Positions 33,600 to 45,321 of a DNA stretch of 64,000 nt are shown piece after piece. The position numbers were made by a program, and so were the translations under genes. Origin of the DNA: Narthecium ossifragum (Eukaryota > Streptophyta > Magnoliopsida > Dioscoreales > Nartheciaceae); assembly GCA_963920575.1 (NCBI GenBank), contig OY986969.1, forward strand, positions 12,292,615 to 12,356,614. Reading direction: 5' to 3'. Each line of letters begins with the position of its first letter. The first letter of the stretch is position 1. The notes under the pieces are model-generated. The model was not told where the DNA came from, ran no database searches, and saw only the letters and a program-made list of their open reading frames with translations.

Positions 33600-34338
33600 A
33601 TATAATACGATATGGTATGATATGTGTGATAGTCCATCCCACATGACCGGTTAAGCAAGTGTCGGGGGGCACTTCACTCTTGGACTCACTTACGTCCGGT
33701 TTTTAATTCAATTTTTTTGGCTGTGCTGTTCTCCACCCTCATATTGAATGGATTTGAGCTGTTAAATTAATATTTACTTTGTGTGTACTGTCTTTTATAA
33801 GATTGACTAGCAAATAACCGTGACCCAGAAAGAGTTATAATCCACAATCTCATGTCCTCATTCGCTACTTGCTCAAAAAGAACCAAATATATTATAATCT
33901 GCCACGTGTCCAATCCCAATGTCCACCGTCCGATATCGTTCCGGAAACAACTCTCCACCGTAAGATAGAACACTACTAACTCACCGGCTCTTATAAGATT
34001 GACTAGCGGATCCCGATACAAATTGCACGGTTTGCCAATACACCCACCTCTCTCATTATCTCTCTTCCGTAACCACCGCCACCACACTCAACTCTTCATA
34101 TACGAATGAATTCAGTTATTTTTAGAAATAACTTAGTTCGTGTGATGGGAGTAATTCTAAACCACCATATATAAATATTCTAAAGTCTTGTAGGTCATCC
34201 GATGTAAGTAAAACCTTGTCTTATATAGATAGATGAGAATATTGCTCATCTTCTATATGATATACATGGAAAGAAGATCTCCTATATAAAACGTGGGAAA
34301 ATCAATAGGGAGATCAGGATAAAGATCTTAGTCTTCAT
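33600..34338. other. Intergenic, no gene recognised
   Basis: AT-rich. A 17-bp phrase TTATAAGATTGACTAGC occurs at about 33795 and 33991, about 196 bp apart. No coding is supported. Confidence 0.4.
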
Positions 34339-35518
34339 TAGGAATGACAATGGGGCGGGTTGGGGCGGGCTTCACCTATCCCGTCCCCACCCCAAAAAAT
34401 TTTATCTTGGCCCATCCCTGCCCCATCTAAATTTTCTCCGTCAATGCTCCACCCCGCCTTTGCCCCACCCTGTTTGGGATTCTCTCATTTTCATTAAAAA
34501 AATTCAAGATGCCGATAAATTCAAGCACAAATTTGTCAAGTTTCATGTAGAATAATATAATAGTGCAATCTATAGTAGTTCAAAAAGATTATATAATAAA
34601 CAAACGAGACAAAAATAAATTATCAAAATGCAACCGATGCCAAATTGCTGATATCAATGTTGAATAATAAGAGAGGGAGAGTGTGTCATACGTGGGTTGA
34701 ATGGGGGTACTGTGTTGTGGGTTGAAATAAAAACTTGTTTAAACTTTTATAAAAACTATTAAACATAGATAAATCAGAAAAGTTTTTAATATGATATTAG
34801 AAACTAAATTTATAAAAATATAATAGAATTAAATTCGGCCCGAGTCGAAAGCGAGGCGGATTGACCAAAACACACCCCCGGCCCATCCCGTCCCCACCCC
34901 AAAAAATTTTATCTTGCCCCATCCCTGCACCATCTAAATTTTCTCCGTCAATGCTCCACCCCGCCTTTGCCCCACCCTATTTGGGATTCTCTCATTTTCA
35001 TTAAAAAAATTCAAGATGTCGATAATTTCAAGCACAAATTTGTCAAGTTTCATGGAGAATAGTATAATAGTGCAATCTATAATAGTTCAAAAAGATTATA
35101 TAATAAACAAATGAGACAAAAATAAATTATCAAAATGCAACCGATGCCAAATTGCTGATATCAATGTTGAATAATAAGAGAGGGAGAGTGTGTCATACGT
35201 GGGTTGAATGGGGGACTGTGATGTGGGTTGAAATAAAAACTTGTTTAAACTTTTATAAAAACTATTAAACATAGATAAATCAGAAAAGATTTTAATATGA
35301 TATTAAAAACTAAATTTATAAGAATATAATAGAATTAAATTGGGGCCGGGTCGAAAGCGGGGACGAATTGACCAAAACACACCCCCGCCCCATCCCAAAA
35401 ATTAACCCACCCCGTTTAATCCGGCCCACCCCGCCAACCCAGTAATTGCTTCATTTCCGCGCCCACACGGGGCTGGTCGAGCGGGTTACCGGGTAAACCC
35501 GGCCCATTGCCATCCCTA
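34339..35518. mobile_element. GGCAATGGGG-type hAT-like element with internal duplication
   Basis: Left end TAGGAATGACAATGGGGC and right end GGCCCATTGCCATCCCTA are inverted with few mismatches. No 8-bp target duplication was found. The interior consists of two copies of a 507-bp unit (starting about 34381 and 34888), each with a GC-rich edge and an AT-rich core; no coding. Confidence 0.7.
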
Positions 35519-35582
35519 GGGAGAGAGAGATATATGCATGCATGCACATGTGTCAAATTTGCATCATATGTTTTCTACATCA

Positions 35583-35757
35583 ATACCATTGTACCAATGG
35601 ATGAGATTGTTTAGATGTCATCCAATGGTTCATATCATTTATATTAATGATATCAATGACATGAACCATTGGATGACATCTATTTTGATATGATGGTATA
35701 TATGATGAAGAACCGTTGGATGCGATCTAATTAGATCCTATCCATTGGTATGGTGGT
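35583..35757. repeat. Foldback sequence
   Basis: AGATGTCATCCAATGGTTCA (35613-35632) is matched perfectly in inverse at 35662-35681, and outer arms (TACCATTGTACCAATGGA and TCCATTGGTATGGTGGTA) also pair. It resembles a small foldback MITE and could make a hairpin RNA. Confidence 0.75.
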
Positions 35758-36143
35758 AGGACAGAGAAACTGTCAAACGCAAACTTGACTATGCACGCGG
35801 CTGATGATGATGCATAATATTATATTTTTATCCCTTAATATTTAGTCTCCTGTGCTTATTTAGTTCTTAAATACACTCATTATTCTTATATTTTGATTTA
35901 TGATGCAATTGAAGTCCTTAAGTCGAAAAGAAGCTGAAAAGAGTGCATGGATCAATTTTAAAGATTAATCTGTACCTACTCATGAAGAACCAGATGATGT
36001 ACCATACATGGGTGGAAAGCTCTTGAAGTCTAGTTTCTGGAGAATTTTACGGTTTGTGATTTCGAGTTTTCTAGAGGAAGTTACGGCAATTTTAGTACCG
36101 ATGGCGCAGTCTGGATGGCAGGACAGTAAATATGCTGGAAAGT

Positions 36144-36439
36144 TGGATCGATCCGACACCCCTGGTGGGACCGATCCGACTATGCAGAAACGTGACAGAA
36201 CATGTATTTTTTGGTTGAACATGGTCCGATCGATCCCTACATCTATCCTATGGGGTCCGATCGATCGGACACCTAAAGCTGGATAGATCGGACTCGAAAA
36301 TAGCCAGAGAAGGTGGATTTTTACGCATCCGATCGATCCAGCACTCATAGTTCGATCGATCGGACTCGGACGTAACTAGAAATTGAAGATTTTTAATGAG
36401 ACCGATCGATCCGACACCCCGAGAAGGATCGATCGGACT
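36144..36439 (+). repeat. CCGATCGATCGG array in LTR F
   Basis: TTGGATCGATCCGAC, TCCGATCGATCGGAC, TCCGATCGATCC and TTCGATCGATCGGAC type sites occur about nine times and stop about 60 bp before the TATA box. Confidence 0.9.
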
Positions 36440-36497
36440 TTCCCAGTGAAGAAAATCAACGATTGTGATCTATTCCGAAGATGGATACACTTGAGGC

Positions 36498-36507
36498 TAT
36501 AAATAGG
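36498..36507 (+). promoter_or_regulatory. Predicted TATA box of LTR F
   Basis: CTATAAATAG right after the array, as in C1. Confidence 0.6.
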
Positions 36508-37489
36508 ACTCTTTTTGGGGTTTGAGGGGGAATTCTTGGACACTTTTGGCTGCTCTTTCTCCTCCTTTAAATTTTTTCTAGGTTTTCTTTTGCTTTATGA
36601 AATCATTTGGAGGATTGTTCTCGATGGCCCTGCGTGGCTAAATCTTGATCCTTGGTCGAGGAGACTGAAACCTAGGAATCAATGAAACTGTGAGATCTAA
36701 TTTATTTTTATTATTCAGTTTATAAATGAGTATTGAATGTTCTTCTGAGATTAAATCTTCATCATTACTTTGTCTAATTGCTAGGAGGCCTACTAGTCTA
36801 TTATTCATGGTGATCTACTGCTAGGTTTGATATCAAATCCGGAATTGTTTGATCCCTCTAATCTGCGAAGCAACTAGGGTTTAATAATCTACTGCGTTTC
36901 AGAGATTGTTAGGTCTTAGGAAAAATATTTGACTAGATTAAATGCAACTGCTTGTGCTTGTGTTGTTTAGCTTCATCGATCTCCCTATTCTTAACGCTGC
37001 TACTAGATTAAATCTACAGCGCGTGTCTTAGGTTGTTTAGTAGTTAGGGTTGATTAGATCGCTTATTTCTAATTAATTATGATTGAGGAGAGATTCGAAT
37101 TTAATTCGAACGGTGAATATTCATGGTATGAATTGATTGATACTTGCATCTATGATCAGTTGTTGGATTCCGATGGTGGATGTTGACTTAGACCAAGGTT
37201 TGTTCTCTTGATTTAACTCGTTTCTTCGCTTTAGATTATTTCTTTATTGTTTTTTCCTCACGTTTAAAACCCCCCATCTTTGTTCACTAAGCACAAAACT
37301 AGGCTAAACACTCTTCGTGGGATCGACTCGTACTCGCACTACTACATTTATTTTAACGAGTATTGGTTTTATTTTTGAGTGCCTGCGACAGCACATCAAC
37401 GGCCGCGTGCACACACGCAAACACTAGAACGAATCCTGATGGTCTCTACGGTTGAACCTAACATTGACCCCATTCTTCATATACAACGT

Positions 37490-38606
37490 GGTGGTTAGCT
37501 TCGGCACTCAAACAATCCGGAGCTGGGAGGATCACTCTGATCAAGACGGTTCTCCAAGAATCACCAACCCATACTTTCTTTGCTACTCATGTCCCGATGT
37601 ATGTCATCAAAGATCCGGAGCTTCTCTGTCGGAATTATTTGTGGAATGGGAGAAAAGGTGGGTGAGTGGCCTGGGAGACGGTTTGCTCTAGGGTGCAGGT
37701 TGGGGGTCTTGGGCTTCGCAGCTTTTCTGCTCGGCAACAGTCCTTGCGAATTAAGCGGGCGGCAAGTCTCTACCTTGAACCAATGTCAATTTGGGAGGTG
37801 TTAACTCTGGAGAAATATAGGTGGTATGGGAACTTGCCTACTAGGAAAATTCCTACCAGGTGCTCTTCACACTGGCGGAGGGTATGCATGGCAGCCAGGA
37901 AGCTCCAAGACGGTCTTCTTTGGGTACCAGCATTTGGGGGCCAGGTTAGTGTTTTGTTTGACCGATGTTGTGTAGATTCTCCTCTATCTGCTAATCCCTC
38001 TCTCTTCTCAACCTTGCTACCAAGTAACATGCTGGTTCGGGACCTTTTGGACACAAATGGAAACTGGAGAGAAGACTTGCTCCGCACCTTCTTCCATCCA
38101 GCTTTGGCGAAGGCCATCAGGGAGGTGCAGCCCAAATAGGGAGCTGCGAGGGACAAGGCGTGGTGGTTTTTTTCTGGCAAGGGAGAGATATCTATCAAAG
38201 GGATTTATCAGTGGTTGGTTGCAGAGATTGGATACTGGGGAGGGGAAGCTCTAAGTGTGTGGCTTAACTATTAGAAGTCCCCGGTCGGTTTGCGAATCAA
38301 ATTTTTTCTCTGGCGACATTTCCATGGAAGATATCATGCGCCCGAAGTCTTGTGGCAGCTGGGCACAATTCTAGACACAACTTGTGCTCTCTGTCGATCT
38401 GAAGAGGAATCCATAGAACATCTTCTTTTTCCTGTCCTTTTTCTTTGGAGGTTTGGGATCGGGTATGTCATGGATGGAGGACACCTACGTCAATTACTGA
38501 GTGCTGGCAGATTTTTTCAGCTTCCACAATATTAGGATTTGGCGAGTGCAAGATGTTGGCCGATTATTGTCTTTGGTGGATTTGGAAAGAGCGAAGCATT
38601 GCAATC
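37490..38606 (+). pseudogene. L1-type LINE ORF2, end of RT and zf-RVT domain
   Basis: Fragments in shifting frames match the C-terminal half of plant LINE ORF2: GRITLIKTVL, then LCRNYLWNGRK, VAWETVCSRVQVGGLGLRS, LEKYRWYGN, then the zinc-binding module at about 38290-38460 (KFFLWRHFHGRYHAPEVLWQ, CALCRSEEESIEHLLF). Several stops and frameshifts are present (for example after VQPK near 38140 and after WLNY near 38270). The N-terminal endonuclease and RT palm are not in the window. It is continued at 39859 after solo LTR G. The LINE would copy its RNA at a nicked target; this copy is dead. Confidence 0.85.
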
Positions 38607-39858
38607 TGATACGAGTCGATCCGACTCAACCGACTGAACCTGAACCCAGAAGAGGAATCAAACTGGTTCAGGTTCTTTCCTAGTTTGATTTGGACTTCCC
38701 TAATTCAAACTAGAGTATTTGATTAGGATTTATCATCAGTCTTTTATATTTAATTGAGTCCTAGTTGATATTTGAGTTAGTAAGTTGAGTTGAGTCTGAA
38801 AGCCTTATTACTTGCTAATTAAGCAAGGGGGTTTTTTAGTTGGATTAGGACTCTGTCAAGTCCTCTATAAAAGGAACCTCATTAGTTTGTATTAAATCAT
38901 GATGAATGAAGAAGAGAAATATGATGAAGTAAGAATAGTTGAGTAGAATATCATAGGAGTAGAGATAATGTAGTTTCCACCAGATATCCACCATCGATCC
39001 ATCTTCTTCCCCGTCGGTCATCTTTTCTATAGCCGGCACCGCCTCCACCAGTATTTCTCTCTCCCCGCCACTTTCTCTCTCCGCCACGTCAGCATCCCAC
39101 GCCAGTCACCTACCACGTCATCACTGTTCATCGTCTTCCTCTCTTCTCTCTCCTGTGCTGCAACCCTAGCTTCACCGCCATCCGTCGTTCTCTCCTTCTC
39201 CGGCCGTCCCCATTACCATCCATAGCCACCTTCGAATTCCCCCCGGCCCCACGACCCCGGCCATCCCCTTTTACGCCGGCTCCATCACCTCCGGCGCCTT
39301 CCCTGGCAAATACAACCTCCAAGCTCCGCCGCCATCAACCCAGATCCACCTCAATCTCACCTGAAAACCTCCCAGATCCTTCCTAACCACCTCGCCGATC
39401 TTCCACGACCATCTTCCTGACATCCCAAGCCTCCTGCCGAGCTCCCCGTCATCCCCGACGCCGGTGAGCCCAAACCCGCGCCGTCGACCTCCAAATCCCG
39501 TCGATCCGGCAACCTCCCAGAAAATCCACTGCGGTGGATCTCTTCCCCACCATCCTACGACCTTCCCTGCCAAGATCCCGACCGCCGCTGCTGCCCCTAT
39601 GCCGGCGAACCACTCCGGCGACCCCTCAGCCATTGGATCATCCCAGCCAACATTGACCAAATTGGCTCAGCCAACTTAACCGGTTCAGCCAAGCCACTTA
39701 GCCCAATCCAGTCAAGCCTGATCCAATTCCTTGAGCCAGATCAAATCCAGCTAGCCCGATCAGCCAATTGGACTCAATCAGGTCCGATCAGGCCAATTCT
39801 GATCGATTGGAGCAGTAGAGATCGATACGAGAGGATTACGAGTAGACCGCTCGTATCA
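38607..39858 (+). mobile_element. Solo LTR G
   Basis: Starts TGATACGAG and ends CTCGTATCA, a perfect 9-bp terminal inversion; flanks are CAATC (38602-38606) and CAATT (39859-39863). A TATA box CTATAAAAGG lies near 38871. It interrupts the LINE frame between WKERSKHCN and FENRRLTA. Frames inside it on either strand are not conserved proteins. Confidence 0.88.
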
Positions 39859-40354
39859 CAATTTTTGAAAATCGTCGGCTTACTGCATAGAAGTTGGACA
39901 GGCCTATACTCCTACAGGTTCGTGAGTTTTCTTTGTCTTTCTCATCTAAGTCCAGGCCCCCTCTTCCTTCTACTGTGGATGTTCCTATTCTTTGATCCGG
40001 TACCACTGTACGGCGGGGTGTGACAGGGCTGGGGGTTGCTTTCTTTCTAGATGGTATGGGTGTGGCGTAGTCATGGCAGGGGAATCTCTGGTTGATTTCT
40101 ATTGTAGAGGGCGAAATATGGGCTTTGGAAGGTGGTCTACGCGTAGCCCGTCGATGAGGGGTGCAGCGGCTACATGTGGAATCGGATTCACTGCCGGGGA
40201 TAGGCTTTGTTTCTAGGAGGTTTGAATGGCCGAGAGACCTATCAATCCCCATTCTTTCAGTTTGGCGCCTGGCCTCGAATTTCTTGTCAATTTCTTTTTC
40301 GCATATTTCACGACAGTTTAATTCAATTGCGGACAGTTTAGCTTCGTCAGCCTG
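39859..40354 (+). pseudogene. LINE ORF2, RNase H domain
   Basis: Continuation of the LINE with an RNase H-like (RVT_3) domain: GVAFFLDGMGVA, EGEIWALEGGLRVARR, LHVESDS and SRQFNSIADSLASSA. The E of IWALEGG context and D of VESDS correspond to catalytic acids of the family. Stops are present (TAG in GMGVA-SW). It is cut by the Cassandra LTR at 40355 and resumes at 40727 with LGPTSLVFWF. Confidence 0.8.
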
Positions 40355-40721
40355 TGTGAGGCCCGCTGGGTCTACCGTGGGACAAGATGCCTGCGCCTGG
40401 AGGGCGAGGCTGAGTCGGGTAGCCGGGTAAGCAATCCCACAACGCCTGGGTATGGTCCGGGGTTCGATATAAGTATATAGTAAGCCCTTAATAGACACAA
40501 CGCGTTTTAAAGCCGTGCTGGCAGTGATCCGTCAGAAAACTCCAAGGTTAAGCGTGCTTGCCTTGGAGCAGTCCCGGGATGGGTGACCTACTGGGAACTT
40601 TTCCCAGATTTCTGCGGTGAGCCAAAAGGGGACAATATTGTGTCTGGTGGGGCCCTCGGGTGGATCCTGGTAGGACCGAGAGCCCGCGGGCCGGGGCCCA
40701 GTGGTGGGTCGGGGCGTTACA
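40355..40721 (+). mobile_element. Cassandra-type solo LTR (TRIM with 5S sequence)
   Basis: A 367-bp unit starting TGTGAGGCCCGC and ending GGGTCGGGGCGTTACA, flanked by GCCTG and GCTTG (four of five bases). It includes a 5S rRNA-like core, which is the hallmark of Cassandra elements, and the downstream phrase TTCTGCGGTGAG with GGACAATATTGTG. It is non-coding; Cassandra depends on enzymes of other elements. Confidence 0.85.
40511..40606 (+). promoter_or_regulatory. 5S rRNA-derived Pol III promoter region in the Cassandra LTR
   Basis: TCCAAGGTTAAGCGTGCTTG corresponds to 5S rRNA around box A (AGTTAAGCGTGC), and GGGATGGGTGACCTACTGGG to box C (AGGATGGGTGACCTCCTGGG). The middle is more diverged. This is not a genuine 5S gene: 5S ends are replaced by LTR sequence. 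Confidence 0.85.
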
Positions 40722-40789
40722 GCTTGGGCCAACCTCTTTGGTTTTCTGGTTTGATTGGGTGACGTGCTCTACACTACAAGAAATGTGGG

Positions 40790-41125
40790 CTACAGTGACG
40801 AGCATTCAGTGACGAGCATTCAGTGACAATAATAATTATTGTCACAAAAGATAGGTCTACAGTGACAAGATTAATTTATCGTCACTGTTCTCGATTTGTC
40901 TGATTTTTCAGTGACGAGAGTTTTTAGTTGTCACTGAAAACCTTAGTGATAGTGACGAAAATTATTTGTCGTCACTAATGCTCGTCACTAAAAATTGAAA
41001 AATAACATGGCGGAAAAAATTGGGTAATTTAGCGGGAGTAAAATTACCATTTAGTGACAACAAATTTGTTTTTGTCACTAATAATATTCAGTGACAAGAA
41101 AACAATTATTTGCTTGTCACTATAG
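40790..41125 (+). repeat. 5' subterminal repeats of the CACTA element
   Basis: CAGTGACGA, AGTGACAA and TTGTCAC(T) occur about fifteen times in both directions. In En/Spm elements such repeats are bound by the TNPA protein. Confidence 0.85.
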
Positions 41126-41297
41126 CCCAGCAGTAAAAGTAAAAAACTGAGAAAAAAAAAACATAGAATATAAATTAAACCTCTAAATCCCTGACTCATC
41201 CCCTCTCCCCTCACCTCATCTCCTCTCCTCCCTTCTCTGCCAGCGAAGTGCTGTGAACCGTCGAGCACGGACTCCAGCGGCGTGCTCGGCGGACTCC

Positions 41298-41670
41298 GGC
41301 ATCCCACGGCAAGCCTAGTCTGTCTGCCTCTCCTCTATCTCCCTCTCCTAAACCCTAAACTCCAGCAGTCAAATCCCTAATCCCTCTCCCAGTTTTCTCT
41401 ATCTCACCCAGGCGGTGAACTCCTTTGTACAATCCGGCGGCGAGATTGGTCGGCGGCGAGAGGTGGCGAGATTGGTCAGCGACATCCCACGACAAGCTTC
41501 CTCTATCTCCCTCTCCTAAACCCTTAACTCCAGCAGTCAAATCCCTAATAGCTCTCACACTTTTCTCTATCTCACCCATTCGGCGAACTTCTTTGTACAA
41601 TTCGGCGGCGAGAAGTGGCGAGATTGGTCGGCGGCATCCCACGGCAAGCCTCCTCTATCTCCCTCTCCTC
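41298..41670 (+). repeat. Imperfect tandem repeat of about 175 bp in CACTA
   Basis: CCACGGCAAGC, CTCTATCTCCCTCTCCTAAA, CCAGCAGTCAAATCCCTAAT and TTTGTACAATNCGGCGGCGAG recur in order at about 41303 and 41485, with a partial third unit at 41635. It probably belongs to the untranslated leader. Confidence 0.7.
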
Positions 41671-42089
41671 CCTCCTCTCTCTCGATCTCCCTCTCCGTCT
41701 CCCCTCTGTTTCTCCCTCTTTCTCTGCTTCACTGGAGTTTTCTTATGTAATGTGCACCGTACTACACAAGTTACACCATCTACAAGGTTTCTTTATATAT
41801 GGTCATCTAGCAAGCTTTTCTTTATGATGGTGGGAAGTATTCCCAAGAGATTCCTCTCTTTCTTGGGATGGTAATGGTAATGGTATTGTTTTTTTAGATA
41901 CAATAGGATAAGCTGGCTTTTTAGGAAGCAAATTAAGGCAGGCATAAAGACCCATGGCCCAGTATATTCCCACAGGGAAGCATGAAACATGTTGAATCTC
42001 CTCTATTTTTTATGATTTGTGCTTGCACACTTTCATAGTTATAGATTAGTGCCTCGAAGGCTTGATAATGCTGTCGGGTGCACGTGACA

Positions 42090-44506
42090 TGTGAGGGCCC
42101 GTCCCTCAGACCTGACTCGACCACGTGGGTCGAGAGCCGGTTTCTTGTTGGTTTGGTTCCGCGTCGGGCACGATCGGGCGATCGTGTGGCGGTTTTGGAC
42201 CCCGGGGGCATTTTGGTAAATATGCCCTTTGGTGGTCGGTTTCACACCCGCGTTCCACACACTGACTTTGATTGATGTATGTGTTTGATTAGAATCCCTA
42301 AGGTGCGTCCGATCAGAGGATCGGAGCACGATCGGGAAAGATCGATTTGGACGGCTGAGATAGATTTGGAATTTCTATATAAGGCATGTCCCTTTCTCTT
42401 TCTTTCCTTCTCTTCTCCTGTCGTTTTCTCCTTCTCCCTCTCATTTGGCTGAGCTAGGGTTTGGAGTCTTGGGCTTCGGATCGCGGATCTTGTCGGCTTG
42501 ATCAGCGGGACGCGTGGAGGAGCTACCCTACTTGCTCAAGTAGGTGTTTCTACCTCGATCCCTGAATCGGGTTCTCCTAGGATAGGTTTTATGTGCTTTC
42601 GCTGTGGGAATACATGTTAGAATGGTTTGTAACTCTTTGTATGTGTAGTATAACTTATTTCATGTATTCCTACGTTGAGATTTCAGTATTTAAACGGTTA
42701 GTTTCCGTATTATCGCCGTTTTGTCGGTTTTTGTCAATTTGGACCTAGATAAGAGATTTAACTGTCGAAAACTGGATTTCTTCGCTTCATTAGCTTCCCC
42801 TTTGCTAATTATACTTGCTTGCAAGATTTCATCTTATTCCAACGTGATTTGATACTTGAAATCCAAAGAAATGGATTTCCGGCACTGTTCTGATGAACTG
42901 TGCCAAGGCTCGACGGCCGATCGGTGCATCGACCATCAAGTGTTGTTTTACCCTTTCTGGGCCTGACGGTCAACCGTCGGATCGACCGTCGCATCGATCA
43001 TCGGGCTCTGTCGGGATTTTGGGCTCCCACGGTCGATGGATCGATCGACCGTGGGATCTTCTCCTTTTCGCCATTTACCTGACGGTCGACCGTCGGATCG
43101 ACCGTCGCATCGACCGTCAGGCGCTGTTTGGTTTTGGGCTTCTCAGGGTCGATGGGTGGATCGACCGTCGCCCTTGGTTCTCTTCGCATGGGTCTCACGG
43201 TCGATCGCTGGATCGACCGTGGCATCGTCCGTGGCCTCACGGTCGATCCCCAAATCGACCGTGGCATCGTCCGTGACCCTTTAAACTCGGTTTTCTGGTA
43301 TTTCTTGGTTGGTTTTGATGGGGGATTAGTATCTAAACATGTTGGGAAGCATGTGGGGGGGATTTGATGAGGTTTTCAAAGGATTTTCATTTGGTTTGAG
43401 ATTGATTCCATTGTCCTCTCCTTTTTAGAAAACCTATGGTTATACTTGCAATTAATACATGATTGATTGTAGTTAAGTGCTTATTGATTGCTTAGCCATT
43501 AGCTAGCTATGAATGCTAGTTAATGATGAATTGTGGAACCTTAGCCTCTTGCCGGCGAGTGCCGAGGGCTATTGTATATCTGTTGAACTTATAATCTGTT
43601 GATGTGGCATGTAGAGACATCTAGGATAGATGTTTGCCTAGGCTCATACATTGTATGCATTAAAGGCATTTGAGGTTAGGCGGGCGATGGTTTAGGTCGC
43701 CGATCCGAGGCTCTCGGGTAGCTCGGATCTAGCCTTAGGACCGTGGATGGGTAGTTAGGAGTAGGGTGTGATTGTTGATCAAGAGTCATGTCTTTGAGGA
43801 TTCACGCTAGTTGACTTTGGTCAGTGTTTGAGGTTTAAAGGTCGTGTTGTCTTCCAAAGCCAAGTGCTAAGGATGGATGTTGATGCATTCCCGACGTGGT
43901 TCCCCAAGGCTTGGTATTCCAGCTTGGGAAGGGTGATCTTGCATCTTACTGTTTCTTGGCCTCCTGGTAACTTGTTCAGGAGAGAGGTTTCATGACAAGA
44001 GCCCTTGGGACATCAACTGGGTTATGGGACCCGTGGCATTCGTTAGACTTAGGCTGTGAGACAACACTGTTGTTGTTTTCCTCCTTTCAGTGTGCCGTAG
44101 AGTAGAACCCTACTGAGCTTATCGCTCACTCCTATCCGGGCTGCGTTTGCAGGTGCAGGCGGTAGCTCTTCCTCAATGGAGCCGGCAGGATCGGCTTTTG
44201 GCGGCGCGAGTACATCCAGGGGCGCTTGAGATTGCTTGGAGGATTACCAGTTGTACCCTTTTGATATATATATGTGTATATGTTGTAAACATTTTGGAGA
44301 ACCTTTGGGATTTTGTGTAAATCTGTATTGGAGCTTAGACATTGTACAACTTGATGATATATTATAGATTGAATTTGTTTTGCCTCTGGAATACAATTGT
44401 GTAATTTTAATTATCTTTTCCGCTTTGTATCGCGCCGGTTGATGATGAATAGTGTTAGGACCCTCACGCCTCGTTCTGGATGGGTTTTCTGGGTCGGGAT
44501 GTGACA
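42090..44506 (+). mobile_element. Solo LTR D3 inside CACTA
   Basis: Starts TGTGAGGGCCCGTCCC, ends GGGTCGGGATGTGACA, 2417 bp, with TGACA at 42085-42089 and 44507-44511. A TATA box CTATATAAGG at 42375 sets plus orientation. It shares with other D copies a first-part phrase about TTTTGGTAAATATGCCC and a late GTAGAACCCTACTGAGCT. Confidence 0.93.
42909..43274 (+). repeat. GGTCGACC/GTCGATCGAC array in LTR D3
   Basis: GACGGTCGACCGTC, GGATCGACCGTC, GCATCGACC and ACGGTCGATGGATCGATCG type sites recur about twenty times. The core differs from D2 and D4 (GATCGATC), although all three LTRs are one family. Confidence 0.9.
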
Positions 44507-44511
44507 TGACA

Positions 44512-45321
44512 GTGGTATTCTCCCTTTACAATCTCCTCCATTTTTTATGGATCAATTTGTTTTTATTGACCATGGCAATTGCTTGCATCTGTAAAATTTA
44601 TGGCTGCCCCTTAGTTCATAGCTATTGCTCGGGAGAACTTTATTGAGAAGAAACAGTAATGATGATGATAACAAGTGGCGGGCATAAACTCTAAAACGTT
44701 GACCTTAATTGATTATTATATTTCTTGTGAATCAAATTAATGATCAACTTAGCCTTCGGTATATATGTAGCAGTATTATTCTTAGCATAGAATCTATAAA
44801 CCCTTTTCTTTTATCTCCTTTTGTTGATTGAATGGGACCTGTAGGTCCATGGTGTCTTGTGAAAATTCTTTTTATGTTTGTATTTCCTGATTTTTCTTGG
44901 GAAGTGTGGAGGATTTTAACTCTGTTGGAGGTAATCTACCTTTCTTTTTCAGTAGGTTTACTGTTTTAGTTAGAAGTTTTTGGTTCTATTTCCTTAGTTT
45001 TTGCACATAAAGAAAGATCACTACAGATTTAACATGAATGGTGATAGCTTTCTCTTTATTATAGTTGAAGGCTTATCTTTTGTTTGTCTCTTTTTGTCTT
45101 AATTGCTTCAATATTCTACTTTAAATCTTTCATTTAAAGTAGTGCTCTTTCTAGGTAACCGTCAATGTTTTGTATAAATCTTTGTGTTAGTTCATTAACT
45201 TTTTCTTATATTTAGTTAAATAGAGACATTCTAAATACTCTAGTTCAATAGAGACATTCTAAATAGGGAGACATTCTATATTTTATCCACTCAAGTTATT
45301 TTTGAATTTTATGTAGGAAAA
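44512..45321 (+). other. CACTA 5' non-coding region
   Basis: AT-rich sequence between solo LTR D3 and the transposase ATG; probably leader or intron of the transposase gene. No coding was recognised. Confidence 0.6.

Larger units (their letters stand above)
35802..37398 (+). mobile_element. Solo LTR F
   Basis: Begins TGATGATGATGCATAATATT, ends GACAGCACATCA, with near-duplicate flanks GCGGC (35797-35801) and ACGGC (37399-37403). The U3 middle matches C1, E and the B 3' LTR (AAGAACCAGATGATGTACC, GGAGAATTTTACGGTT), but both ends differ from those families. Confidence 0.75.

Noticed and set aside
33792..34007. Possible reversed Helitron ends at the two GACTAGC sites
   Set aside because: There is no GC hairpin at the required distance and no matching TC start.
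33767..34087. Minus-strand frame of 106 residues
   Set aside because: No recognised motif, AT-rich intergenic context, and it includes the repeated TTATAAGATTGACTAGC phrase.
35980..36348. Minus-strand frame of 122 residues over LTR F
   Set aside because: It runs antisense through the palindrome array and U3; similar frames in other LTRs differ in sequence.
39464..40498. Frames within and beside solo LTR G
   Set aside because: The Pro-rich frames lie in an LTR leader, and the 220-residue minus-strand frame is antisense to the LINE RNase H region.
40511..40606. 5S rRNA gene
   Set aside because: Only the internal part resembles 5S, with indels in the middle, and it lies within an LTR with TG...CA ends and a near target duplication. 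It is a Cassandra element.
41425..41874. 149-residue frame in CACTA
   Set aside because: It covers tandemly repeated CT-rich leader DNA and has no relation to TNPA or TNP2.
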